Positions 23,205 to 34,269 of a stretch of 64,000 bases of DNA are shown here, piece after piece. The DNA lies in contig JAKCPI010012593.1 in NCBI GenBank assembly GCA_023213315.1, forward strand, positions 19,562 to 83,561, in the 5' to 3' direction. The stretch's first letter is position 1. Each line of letters begins with the position of its first letter. The translations under genes were made by a program, and so were the position numbers. Under the pieces are notes generated by a model, which saw only the letters and a program-made list of their open reading frames with translations, was not told the origin of the DNA and did no database searches. This DNA comes from Euborellia annulipes (lineage: Eukaryota; Arthropoda; Insecta; Dermaptera; Anisolabididae).

Positions 23205-23370
23205 GTGTCCGATTTGGATACCAAATGGCTTAAATAAGAATGCCTGGACCCCCAATATGAATATTATTAATTAATAACGGTTATAGTATAAAGTCTTATA
23301 TGGCCTGAGTTGTAGAAAACACTGCGTGAATGTGTGTAGGAGTGTGAGAAAGTATTTAAAAAAAAATAAA
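23205..23370 (+). repeat. tRNA-derived SINE, family A, 5'-truncated
   Basis: Only the body and tail remain: GATTTGGATACCAAATGGCT, GGTTATAGTATAAAGTCTTA and GAATGTGTGTAGGAGTGTG, then an A-rich end. A smaller family A body fragment lies at 24103-24145 on the minus strand. Confidence 0.75.
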
Positions 23371-24691
23371 TAAATAAATAAAAAACTAATTTTTTTTCAA
23401 TGACACCTACACTCCCCTCCCCCTTTCAACAGCTTATATTCTCCCTCTACCCTCTGTGAAATACAAAATATTTAATTTCATATTCAAAAGAATCCTTTTT
23501 CGAAGCCAAATATTTGTTTCTATCATTTTTTTCAACGATAAAATGCATAATAATTACCTTTAATAAGACTCTCAAGAGGGTGTGTTGGCTGACGGAGTGG
23601 TCAGGGTGGGTTACACTATATTAATTATTCACTTTAAATCACTTAAAACACAACTTAAAAAAAGAGAGCAAGCAGTAGGCGCGCCTGCCGCTCGGCCACC
23701 CACTCGACTGAACGAGAGACTTGTCTTTGTCTGTTTGTATAGGAATAAAAGAAATAGATGAAAATAACAATTCCCTTTTTATTAAAAGTAAAAAAATACC
23801 TTTTGCTCTAATCTAACTATATTTAGAGATGGAAAATAATGTCAACAAGTGATTTGGAATATTCCAAGGCCTTTCTTACATAATCAACCCTTCATCCCCT
23901 CTAATCAAAATAATAAACTCTATTTTTTGAATGTTTTCTATTTATTTGGCTTCAATTTAGCTAAAATAAATTAAAAAAACATTTTTTTCAATTTTTCAAC
24001 CCCTAATCCAATCTTTTTTTTTTTAACATTCACACTTGTTTCCCATTTAAAATTAGGCCATTTAACGACTTTAAACGATACTCGAATGTTTAATATATCT
24101 GGTCCAGGCATTTTTATTTAAGCCATTTGGTATCCAAATGGCCCAGAATCTTTTAAATATTATTATTTGATTTATAAAACTAGCAATCATTTAGAAAATT
24201 GATCTTGGTGGCCAATATCAATTCGCCCCTCCCCTTAGACTAGTCCGCGCCTCCCTAGGGAGGTGCACCTCACAGTTTGGAAAACGCTGCCTTAGGATTT
24301 CGACAACAAATTTTTTAATTTAGATAAAATAATTTGAATTTGTGAATCTTGAGATTTAGAATTTTATACAATAAGGGAGAGTAGAGCCCTGGAAGAATGC
24401 AAAACTACGACCGAGATTCAACCCTTAACTTCTTACAAAACAAAAAACTTACAAGGATCTAATCAAGCAGAAGAGGAAAGCATACACTGACCAAATAATT
24501 AAAAACCTTTGCGGTTTAGTAAAGTACCAAACTAAATACTCTTTAGCCAACTTTGTTGAAACGTGAGACCCGAAGTTTAAGTATAAAATTTGAGTATCGA
24601 GTGATTTTTCGTTTTTGAGTAATTCCCTTCAAGCTAATTGGGGAATCCTTTTTTTTTAATGGGAATTTTAAGAAAAGCAATAATACAGGAA

Positions 24692-25556
24692 CATAGGCGC
24701 AACCAGGGGGGGGGTTCAGGGTTTTAACCCCCCCCCCCCCCCAGGAGATAAAAAAAATCAAAATATATATATTACAAATAGAAAAGAAAAAATATAATCA
24801 TTTCCGTTCCGCCATACAGAGGCGTGCAATTAGACTGATAGGTGATTCTACCCTTACTGCATCCCTACAGTCACTAGATCATAGAAGAAGAGTATCTTCA
24901 CTATCTCTCTTCTACAGGTATTACCATGGCCAATGCTCTGCCGAATTAAAATCAATTATCCCACCCAATGCAACATATTCACGGAACACAAGAGAGGCAT
25001 CTTCCCAGCATCCCTATGCTGTTCAGATCACGACTAACAGAACAAAACAATTTCATTCTTCCTTTGTCCCCATGACCTCCCGTGATTGGAACAAGCTCCC
25101 TGCGTCTATCTTCCCCAAAACCTACAATCTTCAGACTTTCAAGTCTAACCTCAACAGGCATCTTCTCAGTTCCCGCAGTTGAGTTTCCCCTTTATGCTTC
25201 TCCTTTTGTTTTTATTTTCTTCCTGGCTGCATGTGACTATTGGTCATTATAGGTCTTCGGCCTTATGCCCCATTCAAAAAAAAAAAAAAAAAAAAGAGGA
25301 AATGTTCCGCGGGCGGCGCATGGAAAAAAAATTTGGTTCCGCGGGCGGCACATGGGGAAAAATTTGGTTCCACGGGGCGGCAAAAATTTAGCGTCTCTAA
25401 AAAAAAAAGATAAAATATTTTTACGGACTGGAAAAAATTTCCCCGCAAGGCAAAAAAACTTCGGTTCTGCGAAAAAAAAAAATTTTCACAGAAAAATATT
25501 TGAGATCAGCCCCCCCCCGGAAAACCCCCCAGGAGCAAATCCTGGTTGCGCCACTG
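24692..25556. mobile_element. hAT-like element with a retrotransposon inside
   Basis: Ends CATAGGCGCAACCAGG and CAGTGGCGCAACCAGG (right, reverse complement) are flanked by the perfect duplication TACAGGAA (24684-24691 and 25557-25564). The interior holds G/C homopolymers and a 3' non-LTR retrotransposon fragment with an A tail. Without it the element would be about 380 bp. Confidence 0.9.
24817..25182 (+). pseudogene. Non-LTR retrotransposon reverse transcriptase C-terminus
   Basis: An open frame with no start codon, 121 residues to a stop at 25182. It reads RRAIRLIGDSTLTASLQSLD, HRRRVSSLSLFYRYYHGQCS, then RTKQFHSSFVPMTSRDWNKL, PASIFP and NLQTFKSNLNRHL. This LFYRYYHG ... SRDWN.LP.S.FP ... 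FK..(L/V)NR pattern is the standard tail of non-LTR retrotransposon ORF2 proteins after the reverse transcriptase domain. The rest of the element is absent through 5' truncation. A 3' UTR and A run (25269-25288) follow. The frame is intact, so insertion is fairly recent. A minus-strand relative lies at 51835-51958. Confidence 0.85.
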
Positions 25557-26649
25557 TACAGGAATTTAAAACAATTAGGCCTAAATCTCCTTCATGGAAA
25601 TTTAGATAAATATTGACTGATTTTAACAGGATTTGATCTTCGTAGAATTTAGGATTTTTTCACAATAAATTTAATGAATTTCAAGTGAAATATCAAAAAA
25701 TGTGGATTAAGGAAATAACTTAAAAAAAACGAATAATTTCTCGATACTCAAATTTTATACTTAAGCTAATTACTGAAGTCGCGTAGGTCTTGAGGAATTT
25801 CAACGAAATAGGGTAAAGAGTACTAGTACTTTTAAACTAAATTTTAAAGTTTTAATTTATTTATTTTATTCTAAAATTTCTAAAACTATAATTTTTTATA
25901 TAATTACATATCCAATAAATTTACAAATGTTACTTAGTAAATTTAATTTTACTTATCATTTTTATGGTTGACATTTAAATAATAAAAAAAATATTTAAAA
26001 CTAAAATAGGGTAAAGAGTACTCGAACTCTGCTAATGATTTTTTTTTCTGAAAATCGGCTTTAATGAAGACACGCACTTAAAAACATGAAACATATCACC
26101 TAGAGTTTTTGATTAATTTCAATTAAGTTTAACTAATTATAATGTTTCAACCAAAGGGTGCCATATTAAAATTAGTCAAAAATTTACATCATCGATAGTC
26201 ATTTTCTCTTTCCTGGGGGGGGGGGGGGTTGGCCCCTAAATCTCCCTCCCCTGATTGCGCCACTGAAGTAAACCAAGTCTGATTCATTTAAAGTCCAAGA
26301 GATTGTTACGCTTAAAAAGCCTTTTATTTTAATGCGGCAGCAGTATAATAATTTTATTTGTAAATCTCTTGCAACATTCTGATCCTAAATACAGGATCTA
26401 AATATTATAATTTCAAAATGAAATGTCATTTAAAATTTTTTTTATTATTTAAATGTCAACCATAAAAATGATAAGTAAAATTGAATTTACTAAGTAACAG
26501 TTGTAAATTTATTGGATATGTAATTATATAAAGAATTATAGTTTTAGAAATTTTTTTAGAATAAAATTTAAAACTTGTTCTTTAATAAAACAGTGAGTGT
26601 TAAATATGGAAAAGTCAAGGGGGACGTACACTCACTTGCAGGGTCAAAG

Positions 26650-26745
26650 AAAATAAAAACTGGTGTGATTGAGCACTACTATCTCTTATCTTAGATGTTT
26701 GAAAGTTGTGGGATGTGCTGTCAAATAAGATTTTTTTGTCTCGCG
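26650..26745. repeat. Hairpin element X, diverged
   Basis: AAAACTGGTGTGATTGAGCA, TCTCTTATCTTAGATG and GAAAGTTGTGGGATGTGCTG, ending TTTTTTTGTCTCGCGA. Same family with more mismatches. Confidence 0.6.
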
Positions 26746-26961
26746 ATTTATTTAATTAAGCCCAAGAGGTAGAAAGGTTATTAGAAGAAAATATTTAAAT
26801 TTTGTTAGCAAGAACCATCCCTATAACACGCGAAAACAAGATATGAGATTGACTAGATTATATATAAAATTTTACTCGATAAATATCGTAACATTTATAA
26901 TCTGATTGTAATGATAGAAAATGTATATTCTATTCGACGTCATTCTTTGTATCCAATTATT

Positions 26962-27006
26962 ATTCCCCTGATGATGGTCTTAAATGGTAGCGAAACGTCG
27001 GCCCTG
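26962..27006 (+). ncRNA. Hammerhead-like core, weak stem II
   Basis: CTGATGA (26968-26974) and GAAA (26992-26995) followed by CGTCGGCC give the canonical core and cleavage triplet GTC. The intervening TGGTCTTAAATGGTAGC pairs poorly. Stem I could be CC/GG only. Confidence 0.35.
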
Positions 27007-27123
27007 GCTGCCTTGCTCTTTCATTTAAAACTTTCTTCAATAACAGATATAAGTAATATAAAGTAAAAATTAATAATCATTTCAAGTTACAAACCTATCA
27101 AAAATCTAGATTAAATCTATCTT

Positions 27124-27322
27124 GAACTATAGGACGTAACTAGAGAATTTGGCTGGGGGGAGGGGCCATGGGACCAGCTATTCTCCGGTGGGCCTGGAAA
27201 GCCCCATATTTTCACAATTTTTCTTGGGACAAGGAGCTTTTTGGGGGGAGGGGGGGACACGAGCCTTCTGGGGGGGGGCCAGACCCTCCCCCCGGCACCC
27301 CCTAGTTACGCCCATGCCTATA
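27124..27322. mobile_element. hAT-like remnant with GTAACTAG ends
   Basis: ATAGGACGTAACTAGAG at the left and its counterpart CCCTAGTTACGCCCATG at the right form imperfect inverted termini around a G-rich interior. The 61-codon frame from 27241 is homopolymer-driven. No convincing 8-bp duplication was found. Confidence 0.55.
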
Positions 27323-28379
27323 TAATATTTATATCGATAACCAGTAATCTTCCATTATATTTAAAATTTGTAATATTTGTTGAAAGAATGTTAAATGACC
27401 AGAAAAATAAAAACAAAAATATATGACGAAATTTAAAATGTCAACTTGAACGAATCTAATTTTTAATCAAATTAATTCAAGTATAAAAAAGTGCGAAATC
27501 AAACGAATAAATAAATAAATAGAAATAGTGAAATAAAATTTAATTTCCTTAAAAAGGCATCACTAAGCCTCACGATTGACTATAAAACGCTAACATGAAT
27601 CCATTGTGACTCCAATGGAGTTAAAGTATGAGAAATGAAAACTCATCAGACAATAGTTTATAATTAGGCTATAATCGATAAATCTAAATATTTCATTATT
27701 TTCAACTAGTAATATTACAAGAGTAGTAACTGTGATTTATTATGAGGGCCTTGAATGAAGAGCCTTCTATTAAAACGCTTTCGTTTCAAAGGGTTCAATC
27801 GAGATTCCTTCTGGATGTTGTCGCCTTGAGAAACCATAACAGTCGATGGCGAAACCGTTTATTTCCTCCCACGAGTGATAATTAAATTATGAAATAGCAT
27901 CGAATGCAAAATTAGTAATTAAAGTGACCCTGTTGGTAAAATTAAGAACGGACCTTCACGCTCTCTTTTGGTTTAGGAAAAAAAAAAGAAAAGTTCTATT
28001 ATTATTAAATACATCTTTTAAAATCAAAGTTTAAAGTGTATTAAGGATAGGCCACCGAACTAATGGATTTCTTAATTAATTAGAGCTCCTATGGAAATAA
28101 CCAAGCATCAGTTAATTTTTAAGGAGATATTTAACATGACATGCAAGGTTGGCTCGAAAATAGTAAAAGATTGACCAAACCTTGAAGTAATTAATACAAA
28201 GGCATAAGTATATTTGAGAAAAGTATCATTATTAACATATTATTATTAACAAATAGGAAGGGGGGGGGAGGAACTTGGAAACTGGTTTAGCTCAAAAGTA
28301 CCTATGTATACACTAAAAAAAAAGGAAATCAAAATTTCCTGGGTGGAAATGGGAAATTTAGAAAGTTTGAACTCTGAGG

Positions 28380-28745
28380 CTGAACGCAAAACGTTCTTGG
28401 ACAAAACGTTTTGTTCAAGAGCAAAACATTTTGCTCAATGCCAACGCACACCGATTAGACAAAATGTTTTGCCATTCAGCAAAATGTTTTGTCATTGAAC
28501 ATAAATGTTTGGAGCGTTTTGCTCAATCGGTGTGCGTTGGCATTGAGCAAAGTGTTTTGTCATTGAGCGTTTTTGCTTAATCGCTGGGTGTTGGCATTGG
28601 ACATTGAGCAAAAACGCTCAATGACAAAAACATTTTGCTCAATGTCAACACACACCGTTTGAGCAAAACGCACAATGACAAAACATTTTGTTCAATGATG
28701 TCGAATGAATGCTCAATTGTGTTTTGCCTCCTCGGTGTGCGTTGT
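28380..28745. repeat. Interspersed direct and inverted repeat, CAAAAC(G/A)TTTTG
   Basis: Many copies of CAAAA(C/T)(G/A)TTTTG and GTGCGTTGGCATTGAGCAAA with inverted partners CACACCGATTAGAC. The 79- and 64-codon frames here are products of the repeat. The type is unclassified; the CAAAACGTTTTG core is itself palindromic. Confidence 0.75.
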
Positions 28746-28979
28746 CCCATAGTAAAGCATTGAAAAAATTTGAAGCTCACTTGTACCCCAGAGAAAAATA
28801 GGATAAATGGTAACAAAATATAAATAAATATTATACATTTTGTCCTCTTGGATTTTAATGTAATAAACTAAATATATTGTACCTGTATGTCACCCAAAAA
28901 AATCTAGCCTTGACTCCCATAGCCTTTGGTCCTTAATAAATCGGAACAATATTTCTTAGCCCGAAATGATAACCACGAC

Positions 28980-29173
28980 CAGGGCCGGATCTAGGGGGGG
29001 GGGGGGGCAGTGGGTGCATTTGCCCCGGGCGGCAGATTTCAGGGGGCGGCAATTAAAGAAAGATTTACTAAAAAAAAAGGTAAAATAATATGAATTTTGT
29101 ATAGAAAATTTTAAGGAGGGGGCGGCAAATTAAATTTTGCCCCCCCCTAAAAAATCTCGTAGTTCCGGCCCTG
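28980..29173. mobile_element. hAT-like MITE, 194 bp, complete
   Basis: Ends CAGGGCCGGATCTAGG and CAGGGCCGGAACTACG (right, reverse complement) are flanked by the perfect duplication ACCACGAC (28972-28979 and 29174-29181). Interior is G/C-rich. No coding capacity. Confidence 0.92.
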
Positions 29174-30048
29174 ACCACGACTATTTTTTTTTACAACGCT
29201 TTTTGAATAGTATTATTGGCTTAGGAAGACGAACAACCACTGACTAAACGTCTTATAGAATTCGAAAAGTTTTTATCGAAATCTAATTGCGATAAATAAT
29301 ATGAAAAATATTTATTAAGGCGACAAGTTTTTCGTCTGTAATAATATCAAGATTTATTTATGTATCCTTGAAAGACATCACAAGACATAACGAGACATTG
29401 TCATTTAAATTAATAGCCAAATGGACATTCTACCTGAAGGGCAATTAAACAAAAAAATAGAATTAAAAGTGCTTTTATGTTTTTCTTATACTAAGGTCAA
29501 ATAAAATCCCCACACCCATATGATGATGGGTTCGATTCCCTCCGATGAGATTTGAACCTCTCACATTCTTTCAGGTCGGATATCAAAAGAATATTTTGGA
29601 ACTAGTCACCAGTCAGGGACAACAAATCGGCCATTGAACTAAAAAAGAATTCGTGGATATTGAGTAAACCTAATGCATTCATCATGTTCGCTCTCTCGTG
29701 ACCTCGACGAGGACGTCTATTTTTATTTCTCGAAATAAGAGGGATGTAAAGAGAAAGAGGCGATGGAGCGAGGAAGGAGAAACGGAGATGTTTTGCGGTC
29801 TCATCGGGTTTGATTTGGTCCTCAACAGCATCTTAACCGTTTGTTATTGGGTGAATTACTCAACCGGCTCTTCGGACAATTGCTCTCAATTATTTTTCCA
29901 ATTTTTATTTAATTTTTTTTTCAGATTTAAGATTAAAAGAATATTTTTTTCTAATATCGACAAGGCCAAACAAGGTTGGATCTCAGAACGGCGAAGATAA
30001 TTAACTGTGCGCTAATCATACAATAAGCTTTACCAGTCTCTTAATGGT

Positions 30049-30290
30049 GATGTAGACAGGAAAAAAACAAGACGATTGCAGCCAAATATTCTTTTATTTA
30101 AATTCTCGCCCTCACAGCTGACGTTTCAGACTGAGGTCTAGATCATCTTCAGAGCCGGCTGGCTCAAAAAGTGTGGATATTGCTGAAGATGGTCTAGTCC
30201 TCGGGCAAAAGCGTCAGCCGTGAGGGCGAGAATTTAAATAAAAGAATATTTGGCTGCAATCGTCTTGTTTTTTTCCTGACTCCATCACCA
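30049..30290. mobile_element. Fold-back element with hammerhead motif relics
   Basis: Arms share GCAGCCAAATATTCTTTTAT and TTAAATTCTCGCCCTCAC in inverted order. On the minus strand (30157-30118) CTGAAGA, GAAA (30127-30124) and CGTC are present with a weak stem II. On the plus strand the core has decayed to GCAAAAGC. Confidence 0.7.
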
Positions 30291-30390
30291 ATAAGCCTCA
30301 AACAGTAAAGAGAATTTTTCATGAGAATATAGATTGATAAAAACGTTGCTACACTGCCATGTCAACTAAACTGACGATTTAACTTCAATT

Positions 30391-30436
30391 TCGTCCTGAT
30401 GAAGAGTGCGATCGGCACTCGAAACGTCGACAAAAT
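30391..30436 (+). ncRNA. Hammerhead ribozyme-like motif, strong stem II
   Basis: Core CTGATGA (30396-30402), stem II GAGTGC/GCACTC with loop GATCG (perfect six pairs), core GAAA (30421-30424), C, and cleavage triplet GTC. Stem I GTC/GAC is three pairs, then a mismatch and two A-T pairs. It lies in a single copy between two other elements. Confidence 0.65.
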
Positions 30437-30544
30437 AGACTTATTTTTTCCGTCTTGGCTGTCCATATACAACATCCTCATATTATAATATCACAGAGTT
30501 TCACCAGTCTCTTAAGTATAAATTTTATAAAATTAATATATTGT

Positions 30545-30769
30545 CAGTAGCGTATCCAGGTGGAGAGAAGGGGGGCGCTCGCCCCCCCCGCCCCTCGCGC
30601 ATCCGCTTTTTTTTTGAAATTTAAGATTAAATTCATTTTTATCACAAATCCGGAGAAAAATTACAAAAAAAGTCCGAACGAGAATCCTAAAAAAAAAAAA
30701 GGTCGAACGAAAAACGGCGCCCCAGTTGAGCTTCGCCCCCTCCGCCCTCAAAGGCTAGTTAAGCCACTG
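30545..30769. mobile_element. hAT-like MITE, 225 bp
   Basis: Ends CAGTAGCGTATCCAGG and CAGTGGCTTAACTAGC (right, reverse complement) with an imperfect 8-bp duplication TATATTGT / TGTATTGT. Interior is rich in C and A runs; the open frames on both strands are not genes. Confidence 0.8.
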
Positions 30770-31239
30770 TGTATTGTGTAAGTATTTTGGTCCTTAATGC
30801 CGATATTTCAGTATTCAAATGGATATATGAATTCCGAACGTTAATTTTACTTTTTAAAAATTATAAAATCAATTGAGGTGGTGTTTCAGATAGACAAAGA
30901 TGAAATAGTTTTTCTTATTTATTCTTATCGGCGTTTCGAGAAGCTCATCGTTTTCTTTCACAGGACGGATTAGTTGTCGGGTATACAAATGACATGTATA
31001 AATTTATGATAGTAATAAATTTATACATGCAATCCGTTCCGAGGAAGAGAATGATGAGCAACTCGAAGCGTCGATAAGAAATAAGAAATAAAAATTTATG
31101 AGGATGTGGTATATAGGCAGCCAAAGGAGAAAAAATAAGACTATATTTTGTGCCGTTCGCACTCGACCTCCAAACAGCACAAGGGGATTTTTATTTAAAA
31201 ACTCACTCTACCAGTAAATCCTGGAGCTCAAATGAGTTC

Positions 31240-31440
31240 CAATTAATTTGAGAAGACGACTAGCCCATGGGATAAACAAGAAAATCTTATAATCTTGAGT
31301 TGAAGACAACTCGAGTTCAAATCTAACCTCATGGAAAAATATTATCCAACTCCTCCTGAGGAAGGAAACGGGAACCCACCTCAGTATTATTCCCATGAAA
31401 GTACTTCTCAGAGTAAACACAACTTGTCACCACTGACACT
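31240..31440 (+). repeat. SINE family C (tRNA-like head, GGGAACCCACCTCAG body)
   Basis: Shares GACAACTCGAGTTCAAATCT (B-box-like), CTCCTGAGGAAGGAAACGGG and CAGTATTATTCCCATGAAAG with copies at 39062 and 61557. The A-box region ACGACTAGCCCATGGGAT is diverged here. Confidence 0.65.
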
Positions 31441-32169
31441 AATGAATAAAAAGAAAAAAAAATGAAGTATTTTTTTAAAATATTATTAGAAATTATCATT
31501 CTATGAAATAGAAATTATAGCCATGCTAGTTTGGTTACCTAATTTGCAGGCGAACAAATCACGAAATAAAATAATAATAAAATGATAAAAGATTTTAAAT
31601 GAAAGCGAATCAAATTTAATAATGATCACTGTGATCGGTAATAAAATAAAAAAAAATACTAATAGAACAAATGCGATTGGGGAGAAAGTAGCGAAAATAA
31701 GAACAATTATACAATCAATTTCTAATTATGACTTCCTAAATTATCATGGTCTGTCTAATAAAAGTTCATTTTTGGTTATTAGTAGGTGAACAACCCAAAT
31801 GAATACTAATATATTCGGTTGATCATTTGTGTTTTTATCTTCAAGCAATCAAAAACAACGCAGTCAAAAAATAATATTTGTGAGGATGAAAATTCAAATT
31901 CGAAAATATGACACTATCTTTCAAATTGATCAATAAAGAAAGAAAAGAAGACAATTTCTCATTAAAGATTTCCAATATTTTAAGATAATTATTTTTAAAA
32001 CAACCCTTATGAGTTGATCTAAGTTTTTAAATGTCTGAAGAAGTGAAAAAAGCATGTTCAAAATGTGGGTTGGAAATCTCGCTATAGACTGTTTTTCTTT
32101 TTATTCAAATTAAAATTAGATCTCTTGTTGTTAACGCAATTTCAAAAACGCGGTATGTCAGCACCTAAA

Positions 32170-32536
32170 CAGGTCTATTCTCTAAAAACAGACGTTAAAA
32201 TTTAACATCAACAAATGGGTGTTAAAAAGTAAAGTAATAACACCAGCGTCAAAAGAAAACCAAGTTTTAACAGCGACGTAAACATGTTGCTTTGATCTCA
32301 AAGCTATCAAATATAACCTTACATTTTAGATTAAAGATGCCATTTTGATGCATTAAATACGGCGTTAAAATATTAAAGGCATCCCCTAGACATGCCGTTA
32401 ATTTTTAACACTATTGATTAAATGTTAACTCTTTGGCGTTAAAGTCTTTGCTTACAGAATAACAATTTGAGTTAAAATGAATTAACGCTGTTTACAGATG
32501 TTAAAAGTTAACGTTTTTGCTTATAGAATAGACCTG
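32170..32536. mobile_element. TIR element, CAGGTCTATTCTCTA ends
   Basis: Left CAGGTCTATTCTCTAAAAAC and right reverse complement CAGGTCTATTCTATAAGCAA are inverted termini, with GTTAAAATTTAACATC / GATGTTAAAAGTTAACG extending them. A shorter relative is 41024-41218. No target duplication was found and no ORF, so the superfamily is open. Confidence 0.7.
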
Positions 32537-33237
32537 AAAATAATATTAAACGATAAATTCCACGGTTTATTATTTATTATAAAAAGTTAAAAAAGTGTAG
32601 TTGGAATAAAATAAAAAAAATATTTTTAATAGAATGAAAAAATAGTAGGTATATATTCATTTATTTTTGCTTGCTGCAACAATTACAACTCCAAACTAAC
32701 TAATGCATTTTCAATTAACTGCCTCAAAAACACTAAAGGAATTCTGGAGAAATTAATCAAAAAACTCATTAGTTAGTTGGTGATTGTTGTCTACATTCAA
32801 GCAAGCAAATACTAATGAATTTATAACTCTGTGATAAATAGATGTTCAGTGAATAATCAAAAGAAATCTCTTCAAATTTTCTCTATGTGATATAGATTTA
32901 TTGTTTTAAAAAGAATATAGAAATATATATTGTATATATATATATATTTCATATTTTATTCAAAAGCAATAAAGTAATCACATATTGAAAACGCATGAGT
33001 TTATTTTTTCTTCTAAAAATCAAAATAATTAAGTAAATAAAAAGTTTGAAATTTATTTTTTGTGAATTTTTCAAAGGGCTTCTAATTATTCTATCTATGA
33101 TTTAAATATAGGCTTTATAAAAGAGAGTGCGTAGTTAACTTTCTAGCTGCCATTCCACTAACTTTAATGATCTATTTTGAATAGAGGAGAAATAATTTGT
33201 GAGAAGTTCCCACAATTGTACTATGAAAATCACTCAC

Positions 33238-33395
33238 CGAGCAGGGGCGACGGGTTCTTCTGAAGGCGGAAGACTCAAGCCTGCCATCCTTACGACGGCC
33301 TCCAATTTGCCATCCACACTTGACGAATGCGATGACGGTCGAGGTCGACGAGGAGGAGGTCGGAACTGCTCATCGACTGCGAGTTTGCCATTCAC
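33238..33395 (-). CDS. Shrm: Shroom exon (52 codons plus 2 bases)
   Basis: The acceptor TGATTTACAG precedes 33395 and the donor CTCG|GTGAGT follows 33238. The peptide begins VNGKLAVDEQFRPPPRRPRP and contains SSSVDGKLEAVVRMAGLSLP and SEEPVAPA, with a split Arg (CG|). Low-complexity Pro/Arg/Ser content continues the linker character of the preceding exon. The next coding exon in phase is more than 32 kb away at 1017-1081. A skipped or missed exon inside that intron cannot be excluded. Confidence 0.85.
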
Positions 33396-33631
33396 CTGTA
33401 AATCAGAATAGAATATATGTTATCTAATAAAAACCATATCCACCATATTTGGCCAAATTGATTAATTTTATTTCAATTTTCCTATCGACCCCAATTAATT
33501 TACATAGGTACATTAGTAATATAGGACCCATTGCAATTGTTTATTCATGTGATTATATCATTGTTTTATTGAAAATCTTAATCTTAATTAAATTAGGATC
33601 TCAAACCAGAAAATCTTCTCTTAAATAAAAA

Positions 33632-33930
33632 CACAGATTCCAGGTTGAAGAGGATGGGACTTTAGATATATAAATAAGACAAAAAATTTTTATCTTATTT
33701 TTTTATTAAATTTTTTGGCCGATTTGATGCGCTGTTAAGGTTCGTCCTATAAGACATCATCAGGGCTTCAATGTTCTTAAATTGATGATGTCTTATAGGA
33801 CAAGACTTAACAGCGCATTAAGTCGGCTAAAAAATTTAATAAAAAAATAAGAGAAATAAAAATTTGTTTGTTTTATTTAGGCCTATATATCGAAATTGCC
33901 ATTTTAGTTCAACCTGGAATCTATGTTTTT
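33632..33930. mobile_element. Fold-back with decayed hammerhead motif
   Basis: Arms share TTCCAGGTTGAA and TTTTTTTATTAAATTTTTT in inverted order around a hairpin with TTGATGATGTCTTATAGGAC. On the minus strand CTGATGA (33763-33757) is intact but GAAA is replaced by GAAC, so the ribozyme should be inactive. Confidence 0.6.
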
Positions 33931-33984
33931 ATCTTATACGTTTGAACATAAGTTTAAATTAAAAATATAAATATTGGAGTGGAG

Positions 33985-34215
33985 TCAATCATAGAAAGAA
34001 TAAAAAAAAAATTTTCTGACGACGTTTCGAGCGCCAATCATGCGCTTTCTCGGGACAGTCTAATGTCAATTCTTACGGATTATATTAATTTTAGTATCAT
34101 TTGGCATCAACAATCTGAACTTAAACTGTTGATGTCAAATGATATTAAAATTAATACAATACGTGAGAATTGACATTAGACTGTCCCGAGAAAGAGAGTG
34201 ATTGACGTATGAGAA
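33985..34215. mobile_element. Fold-back with a GAAACGTC motif
   Basis: Inverted arms contain GAATTGACATTAGACTGTCC and CGAGAAAGCGC..GCGCTCGAAACGTC on the minus strand (core CGAGAA rather than CTGANGA). An inner inverted repeat GGCATCAACA / TGTTGATGTC sits in the loop. The motif is at best degenerate. Confidence 0.5.
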
Positions 34216-34269
34216 ATGGTTGCCATGGTAACAAAATATAAATATTTAACCATGTTTATTAATTTTACA

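Larger units (their letters stand above)
21866..24289. mobile_element. hAT-like element region, 2.4 kb, multiply interrupted
   Basis: The left end CAGTGGTTTTCAAACTTAAGG and far right end (CAGCGTTTTCCAAACTGTGAGG read inward) are flanked by the perfect 8-bp duplication CCTTAGGA (21858-21865 and 24290-24297). A second right end of the same family sits at 22040-22064. Inside are a fold-back (22101-22307), repeat H (22322-22590) and SINE pieces. A full element of this family without these insertions is 52162-52731. Confidence 0.7.
1082..33237 (-). other. 32-kb Shroom intron, mostly transposable elements
   Basis: No convincing host exon was found between the two flanking coding exons, whose phases already match. 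The stretch holds hAT elements, hammerhead fold-backs, SINEs, the 145-bp satellite array, A/T runs and G/C runs, listed separately. Open frames here are short, lack splice context or coincide with repeats. Segments with nothing I can classify include 900-1000, 2840-3250, 4210-4780, 5180-5690, 15910-16430, 16620-17200, 20580-21000, 25620-26200, 27430-28260, 29200-29690 and 31450-32160. Confidence 0.7.

Noticed and set aside
25265..25609. 114-codon plus-strand frame
   Set aside because: A-rich and G-rich hAT filler next to a retrotransposon A tail; low-complexity Lys/Pro translation.
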